Shown piece after piece: positions 7,268-15,457 of a DNA stretch of 64,000 bases. The notes under the pieces were generated by a model. It was not told the origin of the DNA and did not search any database. It saw nothing but the letters and a program-made list of their open reading frames with translations. Source of the DNA: an uncultured Bacteroidota bacterium (GTDB lineage Bacteria > Bacteroidota > Bacteroidia > Bacteroidales > P3); contig CACYKY010000006.1 in assembly GCA_902775135.1 (NCBI GenBank), positions 124,001-188,000 of the forward strand, read 5' to 3'. Each line of letters opens with the position of its first letter. Within the stretch, counting starts at the first letter, position 1. Both the position numbers and the translations under genes were made by a program.

Positions 7268-7560
7268 AGGTTATTTATGGCCTTATTACTGGTGCGTTAA
7301 TATTTGAACGTTATTGAGACTGGTACCTATCACAACGGAAAAGAATAGATAATTGAAACGAATAGTACATAAAACCGGCACATACAGCAGGCCCTTCTGG
7401 AAGGCAACGACTGGCCACATACCCCTTGTCCCTGCCAAAGGCCTACCATCTCCCTATCAACTCCCACCACGGTGGGAGAGGGCTGGGCGTTCGTCGGGAT
7501 GAAAAACGCCGATTTAACGTTTATTATAAAAACAGGGGCTGCATTACATGCAGAAGCCGG
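7268..7560. other. Non-coding gap after the RHS cassettes
   Basis: About 290 bp between convergent genes. It holds a perfect CTCCCACC/GGTGGGAG palindrome near 7461-7478 embedded in a CTCCC-rich segment, of the kind found as scattered repeats in Bacteroidales genomes. The base composition rises from A+T-rich to G+C-rich here, marking the right edge of the RHS island. No gene seen. Confidence 0.5.
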
Positions 7561-8145
7561 TCAGCCTGCATTCACCACGGCGGCGATGGCGGTGACGATG
7601 AGGATCAGGGCCGACACCACCATCCAGCGGCGGGGGCGCAGTTTGACATGCTGGCGGCCATACATGATGCCGAGATAGGAGAGCAGGAATACCGCCACCA
7701 GCATGGGCCACAGGGCGCCGTGCAGATGAGCGGCCAGCGAAGCCACGAAACCGGCTCCCAGACCCAGCAAAAAGCCGTTGATGCCCGCGGCCACGGTGAA
7801 GAGCAGCACCCGCAGCGTGCCGGCATTGAGGTCAAAGGAGGCGGGCTTGGTCTTGCGACCCATATAAGGCCACAGCATCTTGGCAGCCACGAAGAGGGTC
7901 ATTCCCAGGAAGATAAAGGCATTGGGTCGGGCAAAAGCCTCGGGATCGTCGGGCAGCTCGAAACGCATCATATTGCCCAGCAGGATGCCCACACAGAACA
8001 GGGCCACCTGGACAACGGCCATCGTGAGGGAGATGAGAAGTCCCGACGACAACGGCACGGGGGCGGCGTCGGCACAGCGCTGCATCAGCAGCATGAAGCT
8101 GATTCCAAAGGCAATAGCAATAACGATAAACGATACTATAGACAT
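7561..8145 (-). CDS. MntP-like putative manganese efflux membrane protein
   Basis: 194 residues with six predicted membrane helices and short loops, the size and topology of the MntP (DUF204) manganese exporters, including the repeated gxxxG-type helices GLLISLTMAVVQVALFCVG and AGINGFLLGLGAGF. The acidic residues that bind metal in classic MntP are less obvious, so the substrate is uncertain. It overlaps the end of rsmA by 10 bp and is the last gene of a TPR-rsmA-mntP operon. It could also be an unrelated small transporter. Confidence 0.5.
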   Translation of the reverse strand: MSIVSFIVIAIAFGISFMLLMQRCADAAPVPLSSGLLISLTMAVVQVALFCVGILLGNMMRFELPDDPEAFARPNAFIFLGMTLFVAAKMLWPYMGRKTKPASFDLNAGTLRVLLFTVAAGINGFLLGLGAGFVASLAAHLHGALWPMLVAVFLLSYLGIMYGRQHVKLRPRRWMVVSALILIVTAIAAVVNAG

Positions 8146-8903
8146 GACTGTATGGTTTTGGTGAGGGAAATGAATTGTTCCACGGAGAGCTGCTCGGCAC
8201 GTTTAGAAAGCATGGCCTCGTCGACGGCGTCGATGGGCAGGCCCGCCGAGCGGAGGGCGTTGCGGAGGGTCTTGCGGCGTTGGTTGAAACCCGCCTTCAC
8301 CACCTGGACGAACAGCTTCTCGTCACATTCCAAGGATGTTACCGTGTTGCGGGTGAGGCGGATGACGGCCGACTTGACCTTGGGAGGAGGATTGAAGACA
8401 TGCTCATGGACGGTGAAGAGGTATTCGATATCATAGAATGCTGACAACAAGACCGATAGGATGCCATAGGTCTTGCTTCCCGGACCTGCAGACACACGCT
8501 CGGCAACCTCCTTCTGGAACATGCCCACCACCTCGACAGCCTGATTCCTACACTCGAAGACGCGGAAGAGTATCTGCGAAGAGATATTGTAGGGGAAGTT
8601 GCCTATGACAGCGAAAGTGTCATGGAACAAGGCATTTAGGTCTAGTTTAAGGAAGTCACCCTCGATAACGTCCAGCGAGGGGTAGTGCTCGTGGAGCCAG
8701 GCTACCGACTCGCGGTCAATCTCGACGACATGGAAGTTGAGCTCCTGTTTCCCAATGAGATACTTCGTCAATACACCCATACCGGGTCCTATCTCGATGA
8801 CATTGTTCGAACGTCCGGAGAGGCTGTCTACAATGCGCTGGGCGATACTCTCGTCGGTGAGGAAATGCTGTCCCAGGAACTTCTTTGCTTTTACTTCATT
8901 CAT
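8136..8903 (-). CDS. rsmA: 16S rRNA dimethyladenosine transferase RsmA (KsgA)
   Basis: 255 residues, the usual length. It transfers methyl groups from S-adenosylmethionine to the two adjacent adenosines near the 3' end of 16S rRNA during 30S maturation. Seen: KKFLGQHFL at the N-terminus, the SAM motif VIEIGPGMGVLT, and the catalytic motif GNFPYNISSQI. The start codon overlaps the stop of the TPR gene (ATGA at 8900-8903) and the end overlaps the MntP-like gene, so all three are translationally coupled. Confidence 0.97.
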   Translation of the reverse strand: MNEVKAKKFLGQHFLTDESIAQRIVDSLSGRSNNVIEIGPGMGVLTKYLIGKQELNFHVVEIDRESVAWLHEHYPSLDVIEGDFLKLDLNALFHDTFAVIGNFPYNISSQILFRVFECRNQAVEVVGMFQKEVAERVSAGPGSKTYGILSVLLSAFYDIEYLFTVHEHVFNPPPKVKSAVIRLTRNTVTSLECDEKLFVQVVKAGFNQRRKTLRNALRSAGLPIDAVDEAMLSKRAEQLSVEQFISLTKTIQSCL

Positions 8904-10726
8904 CTTGCTTTCAATGCGTTATAGCGTTTACGGGCCCGGTCGGAATAGAGCGATGTGGGGTAGTCGATGAGGAGTTTCTCATAGCACTCGAGGGCCTTTT
9001 GCTTGTTATCCAGCTGGTCTTCGTTGAGTTCAGCCATAAGTATCAGGGCGTCGTCGGCCGTGATATCGTAAGGGTAGAAATCCACCAGGTGCTGCAGTAG
9101 GGAGTCGGCATCGGCGTAACGTGCCTGTTTCATGCGTATTTGCGCTTTACGCATCAGCACTTCGTCGAAGAGGGGATGGGAGAGCGAGGCACGGGAAATG
9201 GCATCGTAGGCCTGCCAGGCGGAGTCGAGCCGGTTGCGGTAGAGCAGGAGATCGGCATCCGCGAAGAGTTCCAGCATGCCATAGGTGCTGTCATCTTCCA
9301 TGTTATCAGAGATTAAGAGCGACAGTTCCATCGCATCGTTGGCCACCAGTTTGGAGGTGGAAGAGCGCAGGACCTTGAGCTGCGAATTGGCCCATTCGAA
9401 ATCGTGATTGTAATAGGACAGCTTGGCGTTCTTGAACTTGGCCTGAGCGCCAAGGAGGTCATTCTTATTGGCCTTCTCCACCTGCATATACAGCAGGGAG
9501 GCGTCCCAGATAGCGCCTGCAAACAGCAGGAGGTCACCCAGTTCCAGCTTCACCTCGTCACGTACATTGGGCTTGAGGCGAGGGATCTCCAGCACATCGT
9601 CGAGCATACTCACCGCCGCCTGAGCATCGCCCCCATGATAAGCCATGAGGGTGGCGTAGTGGCGCATGATGGGAATGGTGCGCTCGTTCTTGCCGAGTTC
9701 AGCGATGGCATCCTCGTAGCGCTTGCGCAGGTTCTGGAAGTCCTTGCTATCAATGCGATAGTTATGATTGATACGCGCGAAGTCCACCTCCAGTTCCCCT
9801 ACCCTGCTGGCGAAATAGTGCGGGCTCTCCGGCCCCTTTCTCTGTAGCAATTGATAGGCCTCTGCGGCCACATCGTAGGCCTCGTTCTGCTGCGCTATCT
9901 GCGCCACGCGGAACAGCTGTTCGCCCCCCTTGTCGGGGAAACGGGCATCCACAGCCTCGGCCTGCGTGAGGGCAAAAGCGAAGTCCTTTTGCTGGATGGA
10001 AAACCATATCATCATCTCCAGATAGGTCTGGTTCTCAGGATGTTCGCGCACACGCTGCACCAAGGCTTGCTTCACCCCTTCGGCCAGCCGGTCGTCCGGA
10101 GCCTCCGCCATCGCCTTTTGCATATTGATCTGCACCGACGAAACCATCCTCGGCTGATTGTCGAGCAGATTGAAGTACTCCTGCGTCATAGCGTTGTAGT
10201 CGCCCATAGCTTGATAGACACCCACCACTTCGGTGAAATAGAGCTGCTTGTTACGCGTCTTCTCGCGTGCCGCCTGATAGGTGCGGATAGCATAATCGTG
10301 GCGGCCAATGTTGATGAACGCCATAGCGAGGTCCGGCACCGGTGCCAGATTGGACGTCACCGACTCGACGGCCTTGTCGAAGTATTTTTCGGCCTTCTTG
10401 GCCTGTTTCTGGGCTTGGTAGGCATTACCCTGGTCAACGTACAGCTGGAGCTCCCTGGGGTTGCTTTTAAGGCGTTTCTCGGCCAATTTGGCGGCATCCT
10501 TGTACTCACCCATCTGCAGGTAGGTGGCATAGAGGCGCTGGTAATAAAAACGGTTGGTGGTGCGCTTGTAGAGCGATTCGTAGAGCTGGGCAGCCTGCTG
10601 GAAGTCACCGTTATCGAAATAATAGGCGGCCATCTGCTCCTGCGACTGTTGGGCAACGGAAACGGAGGGCAACAGCATCGCTATTGCCAAGACACACATT
10701 GCCAATATGTTACCCATGCACTTCAT
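8900..10726 (-). CDS. Exported tetratricopeptide-repeat protein
   Basis: 608 residues with a signal peptide ending SVSVAQQ. The rest is helical TPR repeats, for example AAYYFDNGDFQQAAQLYESL, YLQMGEYKDAAKLAEKRL and, at the end, AELNEDQLDNKQKALECYEKLL followed by a Tyr/Ser/Arg pattern typical of the last repeat. A periplasmic scaffolding role is likely, but partners are unknown. The family is common in Bacteroidales and often sits beside rsmA. Its ATG (10726) lies only two bases after the T-run of the tRNA-Lys terminator, leaving no space for a promoter; an alternative ATG is at 10717. Confidence 0.88.
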   Translation of the reverse strand: MKCMGNILAMCVLAIAMLLPSVSVAQQSQEQMAAYYFDNGDFQQAAQLYESLYKRTTNRFYYQRLYATYLQMGEYKDAAKLAEKRLKSNPRELQLYVDQGNAYQAQKQAKKAEKYFDKAVESVTSNLAPVPDLAMAFINIGRHDYAIRTYQAAREKTRNKQLYFTEVVGVYQAMGDYNAMTQEYFNLLDNQPRMVSSVQINMQKAMAEAPDDRLAEGVKQALVQRVREHPENQTYLEMMIWFSIQQKDFAFALTQAEAVDARFPDKGGEQLFRVAQIAQQNEAYDVAAEAYQLLQRKGPESPHYFASRVGELEVDFARINHNYRIDSKDFQNLRKRYEDAIAELGKNERTIPIMRHYATLMAYHGGDAQAAVSMLDDVLEIPRLKPNVRDEVKLELGDLLLFAGAIWDASLLYMQVEKANKNDLLGAQAKFKNAKLSYYNHDFEWANSQLKVLRSSTSKLVANDAMELSLLISDNMEDDSTYGMLELFADADLLLYRNRLDSAWQAYDAISRASLSHPLFDEVLMRKAQIRMKQARYADADSLLQHLVDFYPYDITADDALILMAELNEDQLDNKQKALECYEKLLIDYPTSLYSDRARKRYNALKAR

Positions 10727-10728
10727 AC

Positions 10729-10755
10729 AAAAAAACCGGAATCTAAAGTTCCGGT
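10729..10755 (-). terminator. Terminator behind the tRNA-Lys pair
   Basis: On the minus strand ACCGGAA, seven-base loop, TTCCGGT and seven T residues. It ends two bases before the TPR start codon. Confidence 0.8.
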
Positions 10756-10772
10756 CCTTCTTTGTTGGTTAG

Positions 10773-10845
10773 TGACCCAGCTGGGGCTCGAACCCAGGAC
10801 CCCAACATTAAAAGTGTTGTGCTCTACCTGCTGAGCTACTGAGTC
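10773..10845 (-). tRNA. tRNA-Lys (anticodon TTT)
   Basis: 73 nt. The acceptor stem GACTCAG pairs with CTGGGTC (one G-T), and the anticodon loop is CTTTTAA. The T arm is CCTGGGTTCGAGCCCCAG-like and there is no encoded CCA. Differs from the upstream copy by one base in the D arm. Confidence 0.97.
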
Positions 10846-10875
10846 AGTCATTTCTGACTTGCTGATGGTTGTCTG

Positions 10876-10948
10876 TGACCCAGCTGGGGCTCGAACCCAG
10901 GACCCCAACATTAAAAGTGTTGTGCTCTACCTACTGAGCTACTGAGTC
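10876..10948 (-). tRNA. tRNA-Lys (anticodon TTT), second copy
   Basis: 73 nt, almost identical to the copy 30 bp downstream (one base difference in the D arm). A tandem duplication co-transcribed from the promoter at 10985-11015. Confidence 0.97.
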
Positions 10949-10984
10949 ATCAAAAAGCAGGCCTATGCCCACAAATTGAGTTTG

Positions 10985-11015
10985 CAAAAGTACAACTTTT
11001 TTGTAAAAGGACAAA
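10985..11015 (-). promoter_or_regulatory. Promoter of the tRNA-Lys pair
   Basis: On the minus strand TTTG (11015-11012), 19 bp, TACTTTTG (10992-10985), a full match to the Bacteroidota consensus, about 37 bp before the first tRNA. Confidence 0.8.
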
Positions 11016-11182
11016 ATATTTTATCTCCCACACCCTCAAAGAAAGACAAATATCAATGATTTTCAGCAATATAAAAAATTATTAAATTCTCTTCTTTTTA
11101 TGGATTCATCCGTCTAAAAACCACCAAAACATCTACAAAACAACCTTTTTTCCACCTGCGAAGGAATGCAAAAAAAAGAAAA

Positions 11183-11214
11183 TTTGGTCGGTTTAATTTT
11201 ATTTTGTATATTTG
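11183..11214 (+). promoter_or_regulatory. Promoter of 11272-12284
   Basis: TTTG at 11183-11186, 20 bp, TATATTTG at 11207-11214. Leaves a leader of about 55 nt before the ATG at 11272. The stretch 11016-11182 is A+T-rich and shows no gene. Confidence 0.8.
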
Positions 11215-11271
11215 TAAAAGTCAACAACCAACGACAAGTCCACCAAAGAACAACATAACACAATAAATATC

Positions 11272-11685
11272 ATGGAATTAACAATCAAACTCAAGAAAGG
11301 TGTCGGCGACATAGAATTCGGAATGCCCGTGGAAGAAGTGGTAAAAATACTGGGCAACGCCGACGAAGTGGAGAACATAGACAATGCTGCCGACGAAAGC
11401 ACCACGGTGTTGCGCTACAACGATGACGGTATCACCATTTTCTGCGAAGGCGACAACCCCACCGTTTCCTGCATCGACATCGCCAACGAGGATTGCACCC
11501 TCTTCGGAGAGAACATCTTCGATCTCGACGAGCGCCAGCTGGTGACATTGATGGTAAAGAACAACTATACAGAACAGGATGTCGACGAGGAAGACTGGGG
11601 CGAACGCCGCGTGACCTTCAACGAAGGCAACATCGATTTCTACTATGACAACGGCGAGTTGGTATCCATCATTCTCGGCGCATGA
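11272..11685 (+). CDS. Acidic conserved hypothetical protein
   Basis: 137 residues, very acidic, no signal peptide. It starts MELTIKLKKGVGDIEFG and contains VVKILGNADEVE and VSCIDIANEDCTLFG, suggesting a mixed alpha/beta cytoplasmic domain of the kind found in SMI1/KNR4-like or bacterial immunity proteins, though I cannot place it in a family. It has a strong promoter (11183-11214) and its stop overlaps the start of the WbqC-like gene (ATGA, 11682-11685), so the two are made together. Confidence 0.75.
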   Translation: MELTIKLKKGVGDIEFGMPVEEVVKILGNADEVENIDNAADESTTVLRYNDDGITIFCEGDNPTVSCIDIANEDCTLFGENIFDLDERQLVTLMVKNNYTEQDVDEEDWGERRVTFNEGNIDFYYDNGELVSIILGA

Positions 11686-12284
11686 CACCCCTTTTCTCCA
11701 CAGCCTACCTGCCACCCATAGCCTACGTGGCGTCACTCTCCACACACAGGGAGGTCCTTATCGAGGTCATGGAGACCTTTCCCAAGCAGACCTACCGCAA
11801 CCGCACGGAAATCATGACCGCTGGAGGCGTGAGGACGCTGTCGGTCCCTGTGGTCCGCAACAACCATTCGCGCACCGAGGAGGTGGGCATCGACTACAAG
11901 GAACGATGGAACATCATCCACCTACGCACCATCGCCGCCGCTTACAGCGCCTCTCCTTACTACTTATACTACAAAGATGAGCTAGAGGAAATCCTGATGC
12001 AACGCTATGAACGACTGGTCGACCTCAACGACGCCCTGCTGCAATGGATACTCCGCACGCTGAAGAGCGACTGCCAGGTCCACCATACGCAAGAATTTGT
12101 TAAAGAGTACCCCGACGACTACCGCGATACCTTTTCGCCCAAGCACCCCTACCCTACCGACAGCCACAAACCCTACTACCAGGTCTTTGCCGACCGGCTG
12201 CCGTTCACCCCCAACCTCAGCTTCCTGGACCTGCTGATGAACCTCGGGCCCGAGAGCAAAGATTACTTGAAAAGCATCACGTAA
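11682..12284 (+). CDS. WbqC-like family protein
   Basis: 200 residues. The N-terminal STAYLPPIAYVA, the segment NRTEIMTAGGVRTLSVPV, and the WNIIHLRTIAAAYSASPYY motif fit the WbqC-like family, small cytoplasmic proteins first noted in polysaccharide gene clusters. The reaction is not established. The gene is coupled to the acidic protein before it by an ATGA overlap and ends before a bidirectional terminator. No glycan cluster is nearby. Confidence 0.85.
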   Translation: MTPLFSTAYLPPIAYVASLSTHREVLIEVMETFPKQTYRNRTEIMTAGGVRTLSVPVVRNNHSRTEEVGIDYKERWNIIHLRTIAAAYSASPYYLYYKDELEEILMQRYERLVDLNDALLQWILRTLKSDCQVHHTQEFVKEYPDDYRDTFSPKHPYPTDSHKPYYQVFADRLPFTPNLSFLDLLMNLGPESKDYLKSIT

Positions 12285-12305
12285 AACACATAGAACAAAA
12301 CAAAT

Positions 12306-12345
12306 AGCCCTATTGTTTCACACGAAACAGCAGGGCTTTCTCTTT
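12306..12345. terminator. Bidirectional terminator between wbqC-like gene and mnmG, containing a parS-like sequence
   Basis: AGCCCT...TTGTTTC / GAAACAG...AGGGCT hairpin followed by TTTCTCTTTT, between convergent genes. The hairpin tip, TGTTTCACACGAAACA at 12314-12329, differs from the ParB parS consensus at two central bases. Confidence 0.75.
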
Positions 12346-12348
12346 TAG

Positions 12349-14226
12349 CTAGCGGGCAAATGTGAGCAACAAAACCGACACATCGGCAGGCGACACACCG
12401 CTGATGCGGGAGGCCTGACCTATGGTCGACGGACGATAGCGATTGAGTTTCTCGCGGCACTCATAGCTAAGTGCGGTGAGGGCAAAATAGTCGAAATCGG
12501 AAGGAAGGGCAATGTCCTCAAACTTCAAAATACGGTTGGCCACCTCCTGCTCCTTTTCAATATAGCGCTGATACTTGATCACCGTCTCCACCTCATGCTT
12601 CACCTCTTCGCGGATGTTCTCAGGAACCGACTGCACCGAACCGGCCACCTCGGGAGACAACTCCAAGAGCTCTTCCATTGTCAATTCAGGACGCAACAAC
12701 AACGACGAAAGAGATATGCGCTGCGACAAGGGGGCCGACTGGTGGGCGGCGAGCCACTCGTTGGCACCAGAAGGCAGCACAGGTGCATGCTCTATAGCCG
12801 ACTTCACCTCGGAAGCATAGCGTTGCTTGTCTTCCACACGGCGCATGCGCTCTTCCGACGCCAACCCAATAGCATAGGCCAAAGGCGTCAGGCGCTGGTC
12901 GGCATTGTCCTGACGAAGAAGAATGCGATATTCCGCTCGCGAGGTGAACATGCGATAAGGCTCGTCGACACCCTTGGTCACCAAGTCGTCGATAAGCACA
13001 CCGATGTAAGCCTGCGAACGTCCCAGCACAAAGGCCGGGCGCCCCTGTAGCTTCAACGAGGCATTGATACCGGCCATCAGACCCTGGCATGCAGCCTCCT
13101 CGTAGCCCGTAGTACCATTCACCTGGCCGGCGAAAAAGAGATTTTCAACAAGCTTGGTCTCAAGCGTATAGACCAACTGCGTAGGTGGAAAATAGTCGTA
13201 TTCGATGGCATAGCCGGGCTTGAAGATGCGCGCATGCTCGAAGCCCTCGATGCTATGCAACGCCTCGAGCTGCACCTCCAACGGCAGCGAAGAGGAGAAG
13301 CCGTTGAGATAGTAGGACTGCGAATGCCACCCTTCAGGCTCGACAAAAAGTTGATGATGATCCTTGTCGGCAAAGCGGTCGATCTTGTCCTCGATGGAAG
13401 GGCAATAGCGAGGGCCACGCCCCTGGATGCGACCGGTGAACATCGGCGAACGGGAGAAGCCCGTGCGTAGGATGTCGTGGGTGCGCAGGTTGGTATTGGC
13501 GATATAACAGGGACGTTGTTCGACAAGAGGCTTGGTGTCCGAGAACGAAAACTTGGACGGATGCTCGTCGCCCGGCTGGATGGAAAGGCGGTCGAAGTCG
13601 ATGGTACGACCATCCACACGCACGGGAGTACCTGTTTTGAGACGCAGCACTTCGAAACCCAGCTCGCGGAGTTGGTCGCTCAATCCCACAGCCGGAGACT
13701 CCCCTACCCTACCCCCTTGCCACGACTCTTCGCCAATAAAAATTCTACCATTGAGGAAAGTGCCGCTAGTGAGCACCACAGCCTTAGCAGGCACCTCATG
13801 CCCCATGCGGGTGATGACACCGGCCACCGCACCTCCTTCCACCTTCAGACCCACCACCTCATCCTGCCAGAGCGAGAGGTTGGGGATGGACTCGAGCACA
13901 CGACGCCAGTTCTGTGAAAAAAGCATGCGGTCGCATTGTGCTCGCGGACTCCACATAGCGGGACCCTTGGAAAGATTGAGCATACGGAACTGTATGGCCG
14001 AGCGGTCGGTCACAATACCCGACCATCCGCCCAGGGCATCGACCTCGCGGACGATCTGTCCCTTGGCCACACCACCCATAGCGGGGTTGCACGACATCTG
14101 GCAAATGGTGTCGAGCATCTGTGTTATGAGCAGTACCTTAGACCCCATCCGAGCCGCTGCCGCTGCCGCTTCAGCACCCGCATGTCCGGCTCCCACAACC
14201 ACTATATCGTAATGCTCAAAAGTCAT
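12349..14226 (-). CDS. mnmG: tRNA uridine-34 5-carboxymethylaminomethyl modification enzyme MnmG (GidA)
   Basis: 625 residues, full length. With MnmE it makes the cmnm5 group on the wobble uridine of several tRNAs, using FAD and NADH. The FAD-binding motif DIVVVGAGHAGAEAA is at the N-terminus, followed by SCNPAMGGVAKGQIVREVDALGG and the GTFLNG and CYIANTN family signatures; the C-terminal domain ends ISGVSPADVSVLL. It lies 12 bp after ybeY on the same strand, so the two form an operon of RNA-maturation genes. Confidence 0.98.
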   Translation of the reverse strand: MTFEHYDIVVVGAGHAGAEAAAAAARMGSKVLLITQMLDTICQMSCNPAMGGVAKGQIVREVDALGGWSGIVTDRSAIQFRMLNLSKGPAMWSPRAQCDRMLFSQNWRRVLESIPNLSLWQDEVVGLKVEGGAVAGVITRMGHEVPAKAVVLTSGTFLNGRIFIGEESWQGGRVGESPAVGLSDQLRELGFEVLRLKTGTPVRVDGRTIDFDRLSIQPGDEHPSKFSFSDTKPLVEQRPCYIANTNLRTHDILRTGFSRSPMFTGRIQGRGPRYCPSIEDKIDRFADKDHHQLFVEPEGWHSQSYYLNGFSSSLPLEVQLEALHSIEGFEHARIFKPGYAIEYDYFPPTQLVYTLETKLVENLFFAGQVNGTTGYEEAACQGLMAGINASLKLQGRPAFVLGRSQAYIGVLIDDLVTKGVDEPYRMFTSRAEYRILLRQDNADQRLTPLAYAIGLASEERMRRVEDKQRYASEVKSAIEHAPVLPSGANEWLAAHQSAPLSQRISLSSLLLRPELTMEELLELSPEVAGSVQSVPENIREEVKHEVETVIKYQRYIEKEQEVANRILKFEDIALPSDFDYFALTALSYECREKLNRYRPSTIGQASRISGVSPADVSVLLLTFAR

Positions 14227-14238
14227 AGAATATGGTAT

Positions 14239-14682
14239 TTAGACAATCCGTTCCTCGTGAAACATTTCGTTCCACAGGGTCAAACACTCCTCCTCTTGCC
14301 GACGCATCTCGGCAGCCTCGGAGTCAGACTTATCACCTTGACCCAAGAGATGCAAGACACCGTGTATAATCACCCTGTGCAACTCCTCGTCGAAACCAAC
14401 GCCAAATTTCCCGGCATTCTCCCCTACCCTATCGACACAGACAAAAATGTCGCCCGACACCAGGTCGGCAGCCACATAGTCGAAAGTGATAATATCGGTA
14501 TAGGTATCGTGGTCGAGGTATTGACGATTGACACCAATCATGTATTCGTCGTCGCAGAAGAGATACGAGATATTGCCGACCTTCTTCCCACGACGCAAAA
14601 CGACCTCAGAGATCCATTTTTTCACCTTTTCGGCCTCAAGAAGCTCAAAATTCTCAATCTGGGAAGAAAAACGAATCGACAT
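14239..14682 (-). CDS. ybeY: Endoribonuclease YbeY (16S rRNA maturation)
   Basis: 147 residues. It is a zinc-dependent single-strand endoribonuclease acting in 16S rRNA 3' maturation and ribosome quality control. The active-site motif is HGVLHLLGQGDKS, where the usual third ligand His of HxxxHxxGyDH is replaced: the motif reads GQGD rather than GYDH, so metal binding may be altered or another residue used. NRQYLDHDTYTDIITFDY matches the family's N-terminal signature. The end of the gene includes a parS-like sequence (14249-14264, two mismatches). Confidence 0.93.
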   Translation of the reverse strand: MSIRFSSQIENFELLEAEKVKKWISEVVLRRGKKVGNISYLFCDDEYMIGVNRQYLDHDTYTDIITFDYVAADLVSGDIFVCVDRVGENAGKFGVGFDEELHRVIIHGVLHLLGQGDKSDSEAAEMRRQEEECLTLWNEMFHEERIV

Positions 14683-14812
14683 TATTTCTATTTATATTGT
14701 TGTTTTACTGATATTTACCGCGATTTCGGAATGTTTTTTCGTCAAAATCCGTGCCGTATTTTGGCATTTCCAGGATAGTTGTACTACCCAAGCTAAGGAA
14801 ATTGACGAATCG
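14683..14812. other. Spacer upstream of ybeY
   Basis: 130 bp, A+T-rich, expected to hold the ybeY-mnmG promoter. No perfect TAnnTTTG match was found. Confidence 0.4.
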
Positions 14813-15262
14813 TTAGGCCGCCACCAGAGCAAAATGTGCCTGAAGGACGGAGGCGCGCTCCAATGCATCGGCGGGGTCGATACCGGCGATGTCGAATTCC
14901 ATCCGGACCATCCGACCGCCATCGGAGTAACTCATCCTGTTGGCGAGGGTCTTCATGACGAAGATGCCACTCCCCTTCTCCAACGACTCCACGCTGCCGA
15001 ACCCTTCATAGTCGAATCCCGCTCCCTGATCTGTCACCTCGACGAACACACCCCCGCGACAGGTGCCAAGATTGATAGCGACAGTCTTCATCGCATCGGA
15101 ACCATTGCCATGAACGATAGCGTTCGTCACCGCCTGCAACGCCGCCACCGACACCGTAGAATAGTAGTTGCCCACATGGCACTCGTGGCAAAAATGGAAC
15201 ACCCGCTCCTCTACGTAGGGCAGATTGGCAATATCAGACTGTATTACAAACGATTCGTTCAT
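14813..15262 (-). CDS. RsbW-type histidine-kinase-like ATPase (serine kinase / anti-sigma regulatory factor)
   Basis: 149 residues from the ATG at 15262 (MNESFVIQSD); an in-frame TTG lies three codons earlier. The GHKL ATP site is complete: N box VTNAIVHGN, G1 DQGAGFD, and GSGIFVMKTL. Proteins of this size act as serine kinases that bind and phosphorylate an anti-anti-sigma partner or control a partner switch. No STAS-domain partner or sigma factor is adjacent, so its target is unknown. It has its own promoter element at 15287-15294. Confidence 0.88.
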   Translation of the reverse strand: MNESFVIQSDIANLPYVEERVFHFCHECHVGNYYSTVSVAALQAVTNAIVHGNGSDAMKTVAINLGTCRGGVFVEVTDQGAGFDYEGFGSVESLEKGSGIFVMKTLANRMSYSDGGRMVRMEFDIAGIDPADALERASVLQAHFALVAA

Positions 15263-15286
15263 CCTAGACAATTTTTATTCCAACTG

Positions 15287-15294
15287 CAAATATA
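15287..15294 (-). promoter_or_regulatory. Promoter -7 element for the RsbW-like gene
   Basis: Minus strand TATATTTG, 24 bp before the ATG at 15262. The -33 match is weak. Confidence 0.6.
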
Positions 15295-15457
15295 CAAAAT
15301 TTTTGTCAATCGCAGACAACAATCTCTCTTTTTCCACATTTCTCCCTTTTCGCGTACCCATTCTCTCACCACCCAAAGTGCCATCTGTCAGGCACTTCCC
15401 GCGGCCCTAACCATAAGAAATGTCGCACAAAATATCTGGCAGGCAGGTGGGTAGGGG

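Noticed and set aside
7426-8436. 336-codon plus-strand ORF
   Set aside because: Antisense shadow of the MntP-like gene and rsmA, rich in His/Gly/Gln with no domain.
10723-10911. 62-codon minus-strand ORF over the tRNA-Lys pair
   Set aside because: It reads through both tRNA genes (VAQQVEHNTFNVGVLGSSP is a tRNA translation).
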